Assembly (NCBI GenBank): GCA_002386465.1
Contig: DGIT01000066.1
Span: forward strand, 16,568-64,119
Origin: Burkholderiales bacterium UBA4615
GTDB lineage: Bacteria > Pseudomonadota > Gammaproteobacteria > Burkholderiales > Burkholderiaceae_E
Reading direction: 5' to 3'
Length of the DNA stretch: 47,552 nucleotides
A program made the translations under genes and the position numbers. Under the pieces are notes generated by a model. The model did no database searches, was not told the origin of the DNA, and worked only from the letters and a program-made list of their open reading frames with translations. Below are positions 31,876 through 40,557 of the stretch, one piece after another (position 1 is the stretch's first letter; each line of letters opens with the position of its first letter).

Positions 31876-33876
31876 GTGAGCGAAGCCACCACCCCATCCG
31901 GCGCCATTGCGGCACACACCGCAGCCGCACAGAGCCGCGTCGGCGCTGCCGTCGCAGGCCGACGCCCGATTGCCGCACTGCCCGATGCGCTGGTGAGCCA
32001 GATCGCCGCAGGCGAGGTGGTGGAGCGCCCGGCCTCGGTGGCCAAGGAGCTGCTTGAAAACGCGATCGACTCGGGTGCATCGCGGATTGCGCTGCGCATT
32101 GAGGAAGGCGGTGTGCGGCGCATTGTGGTGAGCGACGATGGCTGTGGCATTGCGCCGGAACAACTCACGCTGGCGCTGACGCGCCATGCCACGAGCAAGA
32201 TCGCGAGTCTTGATGAACTTGAGCGGGTGGGCACGCTGGGCTTCCGGGGCGAAGCGCTGGCGGCCATCGCTTCGGTGGCCCGGGTCAGGCTCACCAGTCG
32301 CACCGCAGGCGCTGAATCGGCCTGGATGATCGACAGCGACCCGGCCTCAGGCGCCGCGCCCACCGTGCAGCCTGCGGCCGGCCCGCAGGGCACCACCGTT
32401 GACGTGCTCGATCTGTATTCGGCCACGCCCGCACGGCGCAAATTTCTCAAGGCCCAGGGCACCGAGACGGCCCATGCGCTGGATGCCTTTCGGCGCGTGG
32501 CCATTGCGCACCCGGACATCACCTTCACCTGCCATGTCGATGGCCGCAGTGTGGAGCACTGGCCTGCCGGTCCGTGGACGGCCCGTGTGAGCGGTGCCTT
32601 GGGCGAGGACACGCCCACCCGTGAGCTTGAGCGCAGCGCGGGCGGCCTGCGTTTACATGGCCTGGCAGGTGTACCCACTGCCAGCCGTGCACGCGCTGAC
32701 CGGCAATTTTTTTATGTGAACGGTCGCTTCGTGCGCGACCGGTTGCTCTCGCATGCGGTCAAGCAGGCCTATGCCGATGTGCTGCATGGCGACCGACATC
32801 CGGCCTGGTGCCTCTTTCTGTGGATCGATCCGGCCGAAGTCGATGCCAATGTGCATCCGGCAAAAATCGAAGTGCGCTTTCGTGATGCCCGCGCCATTCA
32901 CTCCTTCGTGTTTCATGCGGTGCGCGAAGCCTTGCGGGTAGGTGCGGGCGCCGATGGCGTCGCCGCGGTCGTGCGTGGGGCGGCACCTGATGGATGGAGC
33001 CCGGTCGCAGACAACCTGGCAACGCAAGCATCGGTGAACGAGCCGGTGCGCCCGCAATGGCAGCCGGGACTGCCGCTGGAGCGCAGTGGCTCAGCGCGGC
33101 CGACATTCGATACAGGGGGCGTGGGCGGATCGGTCGGCCGGTCATTTTCTGCAGGCCCCCGGGCGCCTGAGCTGGCAGCGAGTGGGTCATTTCCGTCAAC
33201 CATGCGCTGGTTGGCGCCCGATGCGACGCCGGAAAGCGGAGCGATGCCAGGCACGCATGCACTGCGCGAGCCCGATGCAAACGCCACCGCCCTGCCCCCG
33301 CTTGGCTTTGCCATCGGCCAGGTGCATGGCGTGTACATCCTTGCGCAAAATGCGCAGGGACTGATCGTGGTGGACATGCATGCGGCGCATGAGCGCATCG
33401 TGTATGAGCGGCTGAAAACCGGGTTTGCAGACCGCAGCGTGCCCAGTCAGCCCTTGCTGGTGCCGGCCATCCTGCGGGGCGATGAACTGGATGTGCGCAC
33501 TGCCGAAGACGAGCGTGAGGCGCTGCTCGCCTTGGGGCTGGATCTGGAGCCGATGTCACCCACCAGCCTCGCGGTGCGGGCCGTGCCCGCCGCCCTGCTC
33601 GATGGTGATCCGGTCGGCCTTGCCCGCTCGGTGCTGGCTGAACTGCGCGAGCATGGCGCAAGTCGGCTGATGGCCGAGCGACGTGAGGCCCTGCTCGCGA
33701 CCATGGCCTGCCATGCGGCCGTACGGGCGAACCAGCGGCTGGACCTGGTACAGATGAATGCGCTGCTGCGCGACATGGAGTCCACCCCGGGCGCCGACCA
33801 GTGCAACCACGGGCGTCCCACCTGGGTGCAACTGCCGATGGCCGAACTGGACCGGTGGTTCCTGCGCGGACGCTGA
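31876..33876 (+). CDS. mutL: DNA mismatch repair protein MutL
   Basis: Mismatch-repair mediator that links MutS to downstream nicking and unwinding. The 666-residue protein has the GHKL ATPase motifs SQIAAGEVVERP, ELLENAIDSGA, DDGCGI and TLGFRGEALAAI in the first 150 residues. A long Gly/Pro/Ala-rich linker follows (about 350-470). The C-terminal dimerisation domain carries DMHAAHERIVYE (500-511) and CNHGRP (643-648). These are close to the DQHA(X)2E(X)4E and CPHGRP motifs of endonuclease-type MutL, so nicking activity is likely. GTG 31876 follows a TATAAT by 6 nt; about 30 N-terminal residues precede the conserved core. It is followed directly by miaA. Confidence 0.97.
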   Translation: MSEATTPSGAIAAHTAAAQSRVGAAVAGRRPIAALPDALVSQIAAGEVVERPASVAKELLENAIDSGASRIALRIEEGGVRRIVVSDDGCGIAPEQLTLALTRHATSKIASLDELERVGTLGFRGEALAAIASVARVRLTSRTAGAESAWMIDSDPASGAAPTVQPAAGPQGTTVDVLDLYSATPARRKFLKAQGTETAHALDAFRRVAIAHPDITFTCHVDGRSVEHWPAGPWTARVSGALGEDTPTRELERSAGGLRLHGLAGVPTASRARADRQFFYVNGRFVRDRLLSHAVKQAYADVLHGDRHPAWCLFLWIDPAEVDANVHPAKIEVRFRDARAIHSFVFHAVREALRVGAGADGVAAVVRGAAPDGWSPVADNLATQASVNEPVRPQWQPGLPLERSGSARPTFDTGGVGGSVGRSFSAGPRAPELAASGSFPSTMRWLAPDATPESGAMPGTHALREPDANATALPPLGFAIGQVHGVYILAQNAQGLIVVDMHAAHERIVYERLKTGFADRSVPSQPLLVPAILRGDELDVRTAEDEREALLALGLDLEPMSPTSLAVRAVPAALLDGDPVGLARSVLAELREHGASRLMAERREALLATMACHAAVRANQRLDLVQMNALLRDMESTPGADQCNHGRPTWVQLPMAELDRWFLRGR

Positions 33877-34926
33877 GTGCCTACGCCAGACGCCATCGCA
33901 CTGTTGGGGCCGACCGCTTCAGGCAAGAGCGCCATCTCGATGGCGCTGGCCGAGCGCTTCGATCTGGAGATCATCAGCGTCGATTCCGCGCTGGTCTATC
34001 GCGGGATGGATCTGGGCACAGCCAAGCCCGATGCCGCCGACCTGCGCCGTGTGCCGCATCATCTGATCGATCTGATCGATCCGCGCGAGGCCTATTCCGC
34101 CGCGCGCTTTGCCGAGGACGCCACCCGCGCGATCGGCGAGGTGCGTGCACGCAAGCGTTTACCGCTGCTGGTGGGCGGGACGATGCTCTACATCCGCGCC
34201 CTGCGTTCCGGGCTCGATGCCCTGCCCCGCGCGGATGCAGGCGTACGGGCAGCTATCGATGCACGTGCGGCGATGCTGGGTTGGCCTGCACTGCACGCCG
34301 AACTGGCGCGCCTTGACCCGGTGACCGCCGCGCGCCTGGAGCCCGGCGACGCGCAGCGCATCCAGCGTGCTCTGGAAGTGCATGCGATCACCGGGCAGGC
34401 TTTGTCGTCCCTGATCGGGCAGACCGACCGCAGTGCAACCGCAGCGCGCCCGCAGATTGCGCTGATCGCACTCGAACCCTCTGATCGTGCGGTGCTGCAT
34501 CAGCAGATTGCTGCGCGCTTTGACACCATGCTGCACCGGGGCCTGCTGGACGAAGTGCGTGCGTTGCGGGCCCGAGGCGATCTGCACGCCAACCTGCCCT
34601 CGATGCGCTGCGTGGGATACCGACAAAGCTGGCAGTACCTGGACGACATGGAGGGCACCATGAAGGACGAGGTCCTGGACAAGAAGTCGCTGAGCACGGA
34701 GCGGGCAGCCAGCGCTGAGGCTGCAGCCCGCTGGCAGCGTCTGGTGGACGAGGGTGTGGCCGCGACCCGCCAGTTGGCCAAACGCCAGCTGACCTGGTTG
34801 CGCAGCATGCCCGATCGTCACGTGGTGGACTGTCTGGCCCCCGATGCGGCGCAACGGGTGTCCGCTATCATCGAATCGCTGGGTTTCCCGCCTGCTGATC
34901 CTTCCACCGCCGTGAGTGCTCCATGA
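33877..34926 (+). CDS. miaA: tRNA dimethylallyltransferase MiaA
   Basis: Adds a dimethylallyl group to A37 of tRNAs that read UNN codons. The 349-residue protein has the P-loop GPTASGKS (11-18), SVDSALVYRGMDLGTAKP, the PHHLIDLIDP and YSAARFAEDA segments, GGTMLYIRAL, and PSMRCVGYRQ followed by the ATRQLAKRQLTWLRS end. About 28 extra residues (around 257-284, including EVLDKKSLSTERAASAEAAA) are inserted just before ATRQLAKRQ, where most MiaA proteins have a short loop. The GTG start directly follows the mutL stop (TGAGTG), and its own stop overlaps gnd (ATGA). Confidence 0.96.
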   Translation: MPTPDAIALLGPTASGKSAISMALAERFDLEIISVDSALVYRGMDLGTAKPDAADLRRVPHHLIDLIDPREAYSAARFAEDATRAIGEVRARKRLPLLVGGTMLYIRALRSGLDALPRADAGVRAAIDARAAMLGWPALHAELARLDPVTAARLEPGDAQRIQRALEVHAITGQALSSLIGQTDRSATAARPQIALIALEPSDRAVLHQQIAARFDTMLHRGLLDEVRALRARGDLHANLPSMRCVGYRQSWQYLDDMEGTMKDEVLDKKSLSTERAASAEAAARWQRLVDEGVAATRQLAKRQLTWLRSMPDRHVVDCLAPDAAQRVSAIIESLGFPPADPSTAVSAP

Positions 34927-35879
34927 TTCAGCCGCCCGCACCGACGTCCGACACCCCTGCCCTGGCGCTGATCGGGTTGGGTCGCATGGGGGCCAACATG
35001 GCGCGTCGGCTGGCCCGGCACGGCGCACGCGTTGAAGCGTTCGATGCACAACCCGAAGCGCGTCAGTCACTGTCAGATGAACCTGGCGTGGTGGTGCACG
35101 ACAGCCTGCAACGGGCGGTGCGCGCACTGCCTGGGCCGCGCATCGTCTGGCTGATGCTGCCTGCGGGTGAAGTCAGCGCATCGGTGCTGGCCGAGCTGCC
35201 AGGTCTGCTGACTGAGGGCGATCTGGTGGTGGATGGTGCGAATGCAAATTACCGCGATGCGCAGGCCCGTGCACGCGAACTGGCCATGCACGGCATACGC
35301 TTTGCCGACTGCGGCGTATCGGGCGGCATCTGGGGGCTTGAGAACGGCTATTGCCTGATGTTCGGAACAGACCGCGAGTCAGCCGCGCAACTCGCGCCAA
35401 TCATGCAGCGCCTGGCGCCCGCACCCGATCGGGGCTGGCTGCATTGTGGTGACGTGGGCAGCGGCCACTTCGTGAAGATGATTCATAACGGGATCGAATA
35501 CGGCGCGATGCAGGCGTATGCCGAAGGCTTTGCCTTGCTGGCCGGGCACGAGGACTTTCAACTCGACCTGACCGCCGTGGGCGAACTGTGGCGCCATGGC
35601 TCGGTGGTGCGCTCCTGGCTGCTGGATCTGACCGTCGATGCGCTGCGTGACCCGCAGGCCATGACGCAGATCGCGCCCTTTGTGGCCGACTCAGGTGAGG
35701 GGCGCTGGACCGTGGACGAGGCCGTGCGACAGGGTACGCCTGCGCCGGTGATTGCGCTGGCCCTGATGAGCCGCTTTGCCTCGCAAGGACAGGGCGATAC
35801 AGCCAACCGGCTGCTCGCCCTGATGCGCAAGGGCTTTGGCGGGCATGCAGTCAAGCCCGAGTCAGGGCCCCTGGCATGA
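34923..35879 (+). CDS. gnd: 6-phosphogluconate dehydrogenase, decarboxylating (short type)
   Basis: Oxidises 6-phosphogluconate to ribulose 5-phosphate and CO2. The 318-residue protein is the short type (about 300 residues, often NAD-linked) rather than the 470-residue NADP enzyme. Visible are the Rossmann motif IGLGRMGANMARRL (17-30), DGANANYRDA, CGVSGGIWGLENGYCLMFGT, and the substrate motif HFVKMIHNGIEYGAMQAYAEG with the catalytic Lys and Glu. It overlaps miaA and gntK by 4 nt each. With gntK it makes a two-step gluconate-to-pentose-phosphate route. Confidence 0.93.
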   Translation: MIQPPAPTSDTPALALIGLGRMGANMARRLARHGARVEAFDAQPEARQSLSDEPGVVVHDSLQRAVRALPGPRIVWLMLPAGEVSASVLAELPGLLTEGDLVVDGANANYRDAQARARELAMHGIRFADCGVSGGIWGLENGYCLMFGTDRESAAQLAPIMQRLAPAPDRGWLHCGDVGSGHFVKMIHNGIEYGAMQAYAEGFALLAGHEDFQLDLTAVGELWRHGSVVRSWLLDLTVDALRDPQAMTQIAPFVADSGEGRWTVDEAVRQGTPAPVIALALMSRFASQGQGDTANRLLALMRKGFGGHAVKPESGPLA

Positions 35880-36406
35880 ACACCCTCGCCGTGGTGCTCA
35901 TGGGCGTGTCCGGCAGCGGCAAGACCGTGGTGGGCGAGCGCCTTGCACAAGGCCTGGGTGCACGCTTTATCGATGGCGACGATTACCACCCGCTGGCGAA
36001 TGTCGAGAAAATGCGGGCTGGCACGCCCCTCACCGACTCTGACCGTGCGCCGTGGCTCGAGCGTCTGAATGCCGTGTTGAGGCACGCCGTGGCGCGCCAG
36101 GAGCCGGTGGTGCTGGCCTGCTCTGCGCTGCGCGCGGCCTACCGCGAAACCCTGGCTGATCGGTTACCCATGCTGCAATGGGTGCATCTGTCGGGCAGTG
36201 AACGCCTGATTGCGCAACGGCTCGCCGATCGGCAGCACCGCTACATGCCAGCCAGTCTCTTGCACAGCCAGTTCGCCGCGCTTGAGCCACCGGACACAGC
36301 CATCGTGATCGATGTGGCGGCGCCTCTCGATACGGTGGTGGCGCACGCGCTGGCCGCGCTTGAAGCGAGCGGATGGGTGTCCGCGCAGACCACACAACCA
36401 ACTTAG
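35876..36406 (+). CDS. gntK: Gluconokinase
   Basis: Phosphorylates gluconate to 6-phosphogluconate, the substrate of the preceding gnd product. The 176-residue protein has the P-loop MGVSGSGKTVVGE (9-21), DGDDYHPLANVEKMRAGTPL with the substrate-contacting residues, DSDRAPWLERL, ACSALRAAYRE, and HRYMPASLLHSQFAALE, all standard for GntK. ATG 35876 overlaps the gnd stop. Its TAG overlaps the TAA of the convergent tamB gene within the four bases TTAG. No gluconate permease gene is in the window. Confidence 0.95.
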   Translation: MNTLAVVLMGVSGSGKTVVGERLAQGLGARFIDGDDYHPLANVEKMRAGTPLTDSDRAPWLERLNAVLRHAVARQEPVVLACSALRAAYRETLADRLPMLQWVHLSGSERLIAQRLADRQHRYMPASLLHSQFAALEPPDTAIVIDVAAPLDTVVAHALAALEASGWVSAQTTQPT

Positions 36407-39400
36407 TCGTAGCGCTTCGTCCAAACCAGATCGATCGCGTTCTCGGTGCCCACGCGCCCGCGTATCGACAGGCGCTCGCTGATTTCGTATTGCAGCCTCA
36501 GCAGGTTCTGCAAACCGCGCAAGCTCTGCTCGTAACTCAAGAACAGCCGCTCGGACACCCGTTTGCCCAGCGTCACGACGCTGTCCTGCACCGACGCCGA
36601 CGCCGAGCCTGAACCCGTCAAGCCCGAGGCACCGGTACGTACTGACAGCACATCGAGCCCGATCGTCGAGGCCAGGCTGGGTGCGGCCGCAGCCCGCGGA
36701 TCGCCTGAGGCGAACAGCACCGCAGCCGCCTGCAGCGCGGCCGCCTGCCCGCCACGTGAACTTTCCGCCGACATGCCCAGCACCAGCCAGGAGAGCTTGT
36801 CGGGTTCGGGCACGTCCGGTTTGGAGACCAGGGTCAGCCGGGGAAAGCGCGCCGTGCCGCTGATCGCCACACCGGCCTCCACCGGCAGGAAACGCCGATA
36901 GGCCACGATGTCGATCGCCGGATTGTCGACCGGCCCGCTGAAGACGAGCTTGCCGCGTTCAATCTCCAGGTTCTGTCCAAAACCGGTATACGAGCCCTGG
37001 GCAATGCTAACTGTGCCGTTCAGGCGCGGCGCATCCGGCAGTCGACCCGACAAGGTGACCTGGCCCGCCAGCCGCGCATCGACCCCGGCACCAAACACGC
37101 GAAAACGATCCCCCAGATCGATGGACAGATCGGCCTGCACGCGAAAGCCTTTGCTTGCGGCAGGCGCATCGGAGCGCTCGGCCTCAGCGGCCGGGCCCGG
37201 CGCGGTGCGGGCTGCACGCGCAGCGCCATCGCGGCCGACGGTGCGGCGCGAAGACGGCTCGCGTCGCGCGGCCGCCTGGGCCGCATTGCGCACCACGATC
37301 ACGTCACTGGAGACTTCAGGGGTGTCGCCTGAGCTGATCTCGATTACGCCTTCGTCGGCACGCAAGGCGCCGCGCAAGCCCAGCAGACCTCCGGCAAGGG
37401 TGGCGCGCGATTCGCCGGACAGCACCAGACGCTGACCTGCTCCAAGCGGAATCGGCATCTGCGAGAGCGTCACCACGGCTTCGCTGCGATCGTCGGGACG
37501 CAAAGAGCCGGTCATGCTCACCGAGCCCTTGCCACTGACGAAACGCAGCCTGCGCACGTCGATCTGGTTGTCGGTGACCTGCGCATCGAGTTCGCCATCG
37601 GTCAGGCGCATCCCGTACTCGCGCTGTACCGCCACGAGCTGCTTGCCGGTCAGGGCACCACTGATGCGAGGCTGCAGCAGCGTGCCGCCCAAGGCAAGCT
37701 GGGCCTGCAGGGCGCCGTTGAGCCGCCAGGCTTCGCCAACCAGCGCCCGCGTGAAGCCTAGCGAGGGCACGTTGACGTCGACGCGCCCGGCCAGCGGCAC
37801 CCTGAATGACGGCATCCACTCGCCCGCCGCGAACTGCAGGGGCACCTCGGCCTGTGCCGTGGCGCTGCCCAGTGCGTCGCCGCGGATCTGCGCAGTCGCT
37901 GCGGCGCGCGCGCCGGCGAACTCAAGCCTGGCATCGAGCTGCTTTAACCCGGCACGCAACAGCTCCACGCCACCCTCGGCGGCAGGCGCTTCAATCAGCA
38001 GATCGCCGGATTCGCGAAACGCGTTGAGGACGCCCTGCAGGCTGGGCGTGCCGGCCGCATCCAGCGTGGCGGAGAGATCGAAGTTCGCACCCAGTCGCAG
38101 TGCATCGGGCACCTGGGTGCGCAGACCGCGCTCGGCCACATAGCGATCGACCCAGCGCACCGGCATGCGCGACACCTTGCCGCGCGCCACAAGACCCTTG
38201 GCCTGCGCCCATTCGATCTGCTCCAGGTCCAGGCGCGCGCCGGCTGGACCATCGAGCTCGAACGCACCCTGCGCCAACCGTGCGCGCAGGGTGGGCAAGT
38301 CGGCCTCCAGTAACGCCGGTGCAAGCAATCGCACCATGGGCGTGGCCGACTGGGTCGCCTCAAGGATCTGCCCGCGCCAGCGGCCCGGTGCGCCTGGCTC
38401 GAACCCGCCTTGCAGACGCAGGCGGGCATCCAGCGCACGCGCGCGTGCTGTGGCCTGCATCACGATGCCATGTCGCGCGGCATCGCCCTGAAAGTCGATC
38501 GCCAGTGCATCGAGGCTGTGCGCATCGAATCGCAGCCCATCTGCTTTGAGCTTGATTGTCATCGGTTCACTGCTGGCGACAGCAGCAAGCGCCGGCGGCG
38601 TTGTGCCGGCAGACGGCTCGATCAGCCCAGTGCGCTCCAGCGCCTGTCGTGCGACTTCGATTGAGCCGATCTCGGCGGTGAGTTCCGCTGCCCGCACCCG
38701 CAGGTGCTCGCCGCTGCGCAGATCGCGTGCGCTCAAGCGTCCTGACACGGCAGGCGAGCTGAGTGCGCCCGACAGCGCGAGCTGGGCCGAGAGTTGTCCG
38801 GAGAGCTGTCCAGGAAGGCGGGCATCCAGGTCCTGCAGCCGGGGGGTGTCGAGTGTCAGCATCATGCGGTCTGCGGGCTGCCCCAGATCACCTCGGGCGC
38901 GCACGCGCAGGGCGCCCCACTGCAGGTCGGTGTCCAGCCGGGAGACGCGATCGCCCGGGCCGTAATGCCCGCTCAGCTTGCCGGCCAGGGATTGACCCTG
39001 CCAGCGACTGTCGGCAAGGGTCGCACGTACCTGCAGATCAGGGGTGGGCAAAACCGTGCCGCTGAGCTCCCACGGGCCATTGAGCAGGCCCGCAGGCAGG
39101 TCTGCGAAGCGCGCAGGGTCGAGTCGGGATACCGTGCCATTGAGCGCAAGGGCATAAGGCGCAGCCACCCCAACGGTGCCACTGAACTCGGCCATGCCGT
39201 CTTGCGCCTTCAGGCGCGCGCTGGTAACGGTGAGCTGATCGCCTTGCAGGCGCGCCTGTGTCTGTAGCGCAATCGCGCGCTGCGGGTCGGCGAGGTCTGC
39301 ATCGATCAACATGGCCTCGCCCTGTGGTCTGACCCGAGCCGTGCCCCGCAATGCTGTGCTCACCGCAGCCGGATGCAGACCCTGCAGATCAAGCCGGTCC

Positions 39401-40557
39401 GTCGCCAGACGCAGATCAAAGCCGCGCGCGGCTGCACCCGGTTTAAGGGGCAAGGTCAGTTCACCGGTCACGCGGCCCGCTGCACCGTCGAGCGCCATGT
39501 TGCGCACCTGCAGTGTGTCGCCGTTCAAAGTCAGCGCGCTGCTGGCGCGTCGCACCGGCAACCGGTTGGCCTCCAGAGTGCCCTCGAGCGCGTTCTCGAG
39601 CACGATCTGCCCCACAAGCGGAGGCAATCCCAACGACGCTGACGCGGCGCCTGTTGCCAATTGAGTGCGCAGCCTCCCGGACAGGCGCGTGCGTGGCAAG
39701 GCCGGCACAAAGCGGGAGAGATCGAGCGTGGTCGCATCCAGATCGGCCGCCGAAAACAGGTGAGGTGCGAACGGCGTGACTACGGTGCGCAGGCTCAGGC
39801 CAGCATCGCGCAAGCGCGTTCGGGCCTGGACCTCGATCGCCTCAAGTTGCCCGCTGAGCGTCGCATCAACCGGGACGGTCTCGCTGAGCAGACGGGTCTC
39901 CAGCAACGCCTGGCCGCTGAGCGCAAAGGGCGGTTGATCCTGCAGTCGGAAGCTGCCGCGCAGGGCAGCCGGCGTCCCGTCGAGGTCCATGCGCAAGGAC
40001 AGGGCGTCGATATTCCAGGCCGTGCGGTCATACCGCAGCGAAGCCTGCAGATCGCGCAGCGTCGTGGCATCGGTCTGGCCTTCGGTGCGCAGTACCAGTG
40101 CCTGAATCTGCGCATCGTCGATGTCGATACGCACCGGTACGGAGAGTGTGTCAGGCGGGGACGCCGCAGGCGCATCGGCGGCACTGATGATCTCGACCCG
40201 CGTGGCCTGCACGCTCTTCGCAGCGAGGCGCGCCTGCAGCAGGCTGCGCCACGACAGCGCTATGCGGGGCTGCTCGACGATCACCGTCGTGCCGGCATCA
40301 CGCCAGGTCATACGCTCAGCTTGCAGCATGTCGAAGGGCGAACCGGCCGGCGCCTCGATGCGCAAGCGCCCCTGTGTGGCTAACTCGGCCCGCGCGATCA
40401 CCCAGCGCAGCAGACTGCCGTCGGTTGCGGCCTGCGTGAGCAACGCCGTGGCGATCGCCGCCACCACGATCAGTGCCAGCGCTGGCCACCAGACAAAGCC
40501 CGTGCAGCGCAGCGCACGCGGTCCACGTGTTGTGGCCATGAGTCTGTTGCGCGCCAT
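36403..40557 (-). CDS. tamB: Translocation and assembly module protein TamB
   Basis: Very large inner-membrane-anchored protein that reaches across the periplasm to TamA and supports outer-membrane protein assembly and phospholipid transport. The 1384-residue protein has one N-terminal membrane segment (about 22-42), a long beta-rich repeat region (AsmA/bridge-like) and the conserved C-terminal TamB/DUF490 domain with GKLVFSGPVDNPAIDIVAYR, LVLGMS and LRLQYEISERLSIRGRVG. ATG 40557 shares a base with the tamA stop (TGATG) and is preferred over an in-frame site 36 bp upstream. A stretch near residues 1110-1150 is rich in Arg, Ala and Pro and may be a disordered insert. Confidence 0.95.
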   Translation of the reverse strand: MARNRLMATTRGPRALRCTGFVWWPALALIVVAAIATALLTQAATDGSLLRWVIARAELATQGRLRIEAPAGSPFDMLQAERMTWRDAGTTVIVEQPRIALSWRSLLQARLAAKSVQATRVEIISAADAPAASPPDTLSVPVRIDIDDAQIQALVLRTEGQTDATTLRDLQASLRYDRTAWNIDALSLRMDLDGTPAALRGSFRLQDQPPFALSGQALLETRLLSETVPVDATLSGQLEAIEVQARTRLRDAGLSLRTVVTPFAPHLFSAADLDATTLDLSRFVPALPRTRLSGRLRTQLATGAASASLGLPPLVGQIVLENALEGTLEANRLPVRRASSALTLNGDTLQVRNMALDGAAGRVTGELTLPLKPGAAARGFDLRLATDRLDLQGLHPAAVSTALRGTARVRPQGEAMLIDADLADPQRAIALQTQARLQGDQLTVTSARLKAQDGMAEFSGTVGVAAPYALALNGTVSRLDPARFADLPAGLLNGPWELSGTVLPTPDLQVRATLADSRWQGQSLAGKLSGHYGPGDRVSRLDTDLQWGALRVRARGDLGQPADRMMLTLDTPRLQDLDARLPGQLSGQLSAQLALSGALSSPAVSGRLSARDLRSGEHLRVRAAELTAEIGSIEVARQALERTGLIEPSAGTTPPALAAVASSEPMTIKLKADGLRFDAHSLDALAIDFQGDAARHGIVMQATARARALDARLRLQGGFEPGAPGRWRGQILEATQSATPMVRLLAPALLEADLPTLRARLAQGAFELDGPAGARLDLEQIEWAQAKGLVARGKVSRMPVRWVDRYVAERGLRTQVPDALRLGANFDLSATLDAAGTPSLQGVLNAFRESGDLLIEAPAAEGGVELLRAGLKQLDARLEFAGARAAATAQIRGDALGSATAQAEVPLQFAAGEWMPSFRVPLAGRVDVNVPSLGFTRALVGEAWRLNGALQAQLALGGTLLQPRISGALTGKQLVAVQREYGMRLTDGELDAQVTDNQIDVRRLRFVSGKGSVSMTGSLRPDDRSEAVVTLSQMPIPLGAGQRLVLSGESRATLAGGLLGLRGALRADEGVIEISSGDTPEVSSDVIVVRNAAQAAARREPSSRRTVGRDGAARAARTAPGPAAEAERSDAPAASKGFRVQADLSIDLGDRFRVFGAGVDARLAGQVTLSGRLPDAPRLNGTVSIAQGSYTGFGQNLEIERGKLVFSGPVDNPAIDIVAYRRFLPVEAGVAISGTARFPRLTLVSKPDVPEPDKLSWLVLGMSAESSRGGQAAALQAAAVLFASGDPRAAAAPSLASTIGLDVLSVRTGASGLTGSGSASASVQDSVVTLGKRVSERLFLSYEQSLRGLQNLLRLQYEISERLSIRGRVGTENAIDLVWTKRYD

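Noticed and set aside
32706..32714. T-run inside mutL as a possible terminator or slippage site
   Set aside because: The frame codes for the conserved FFYVNGRFV segment there, and no stem precedes it.
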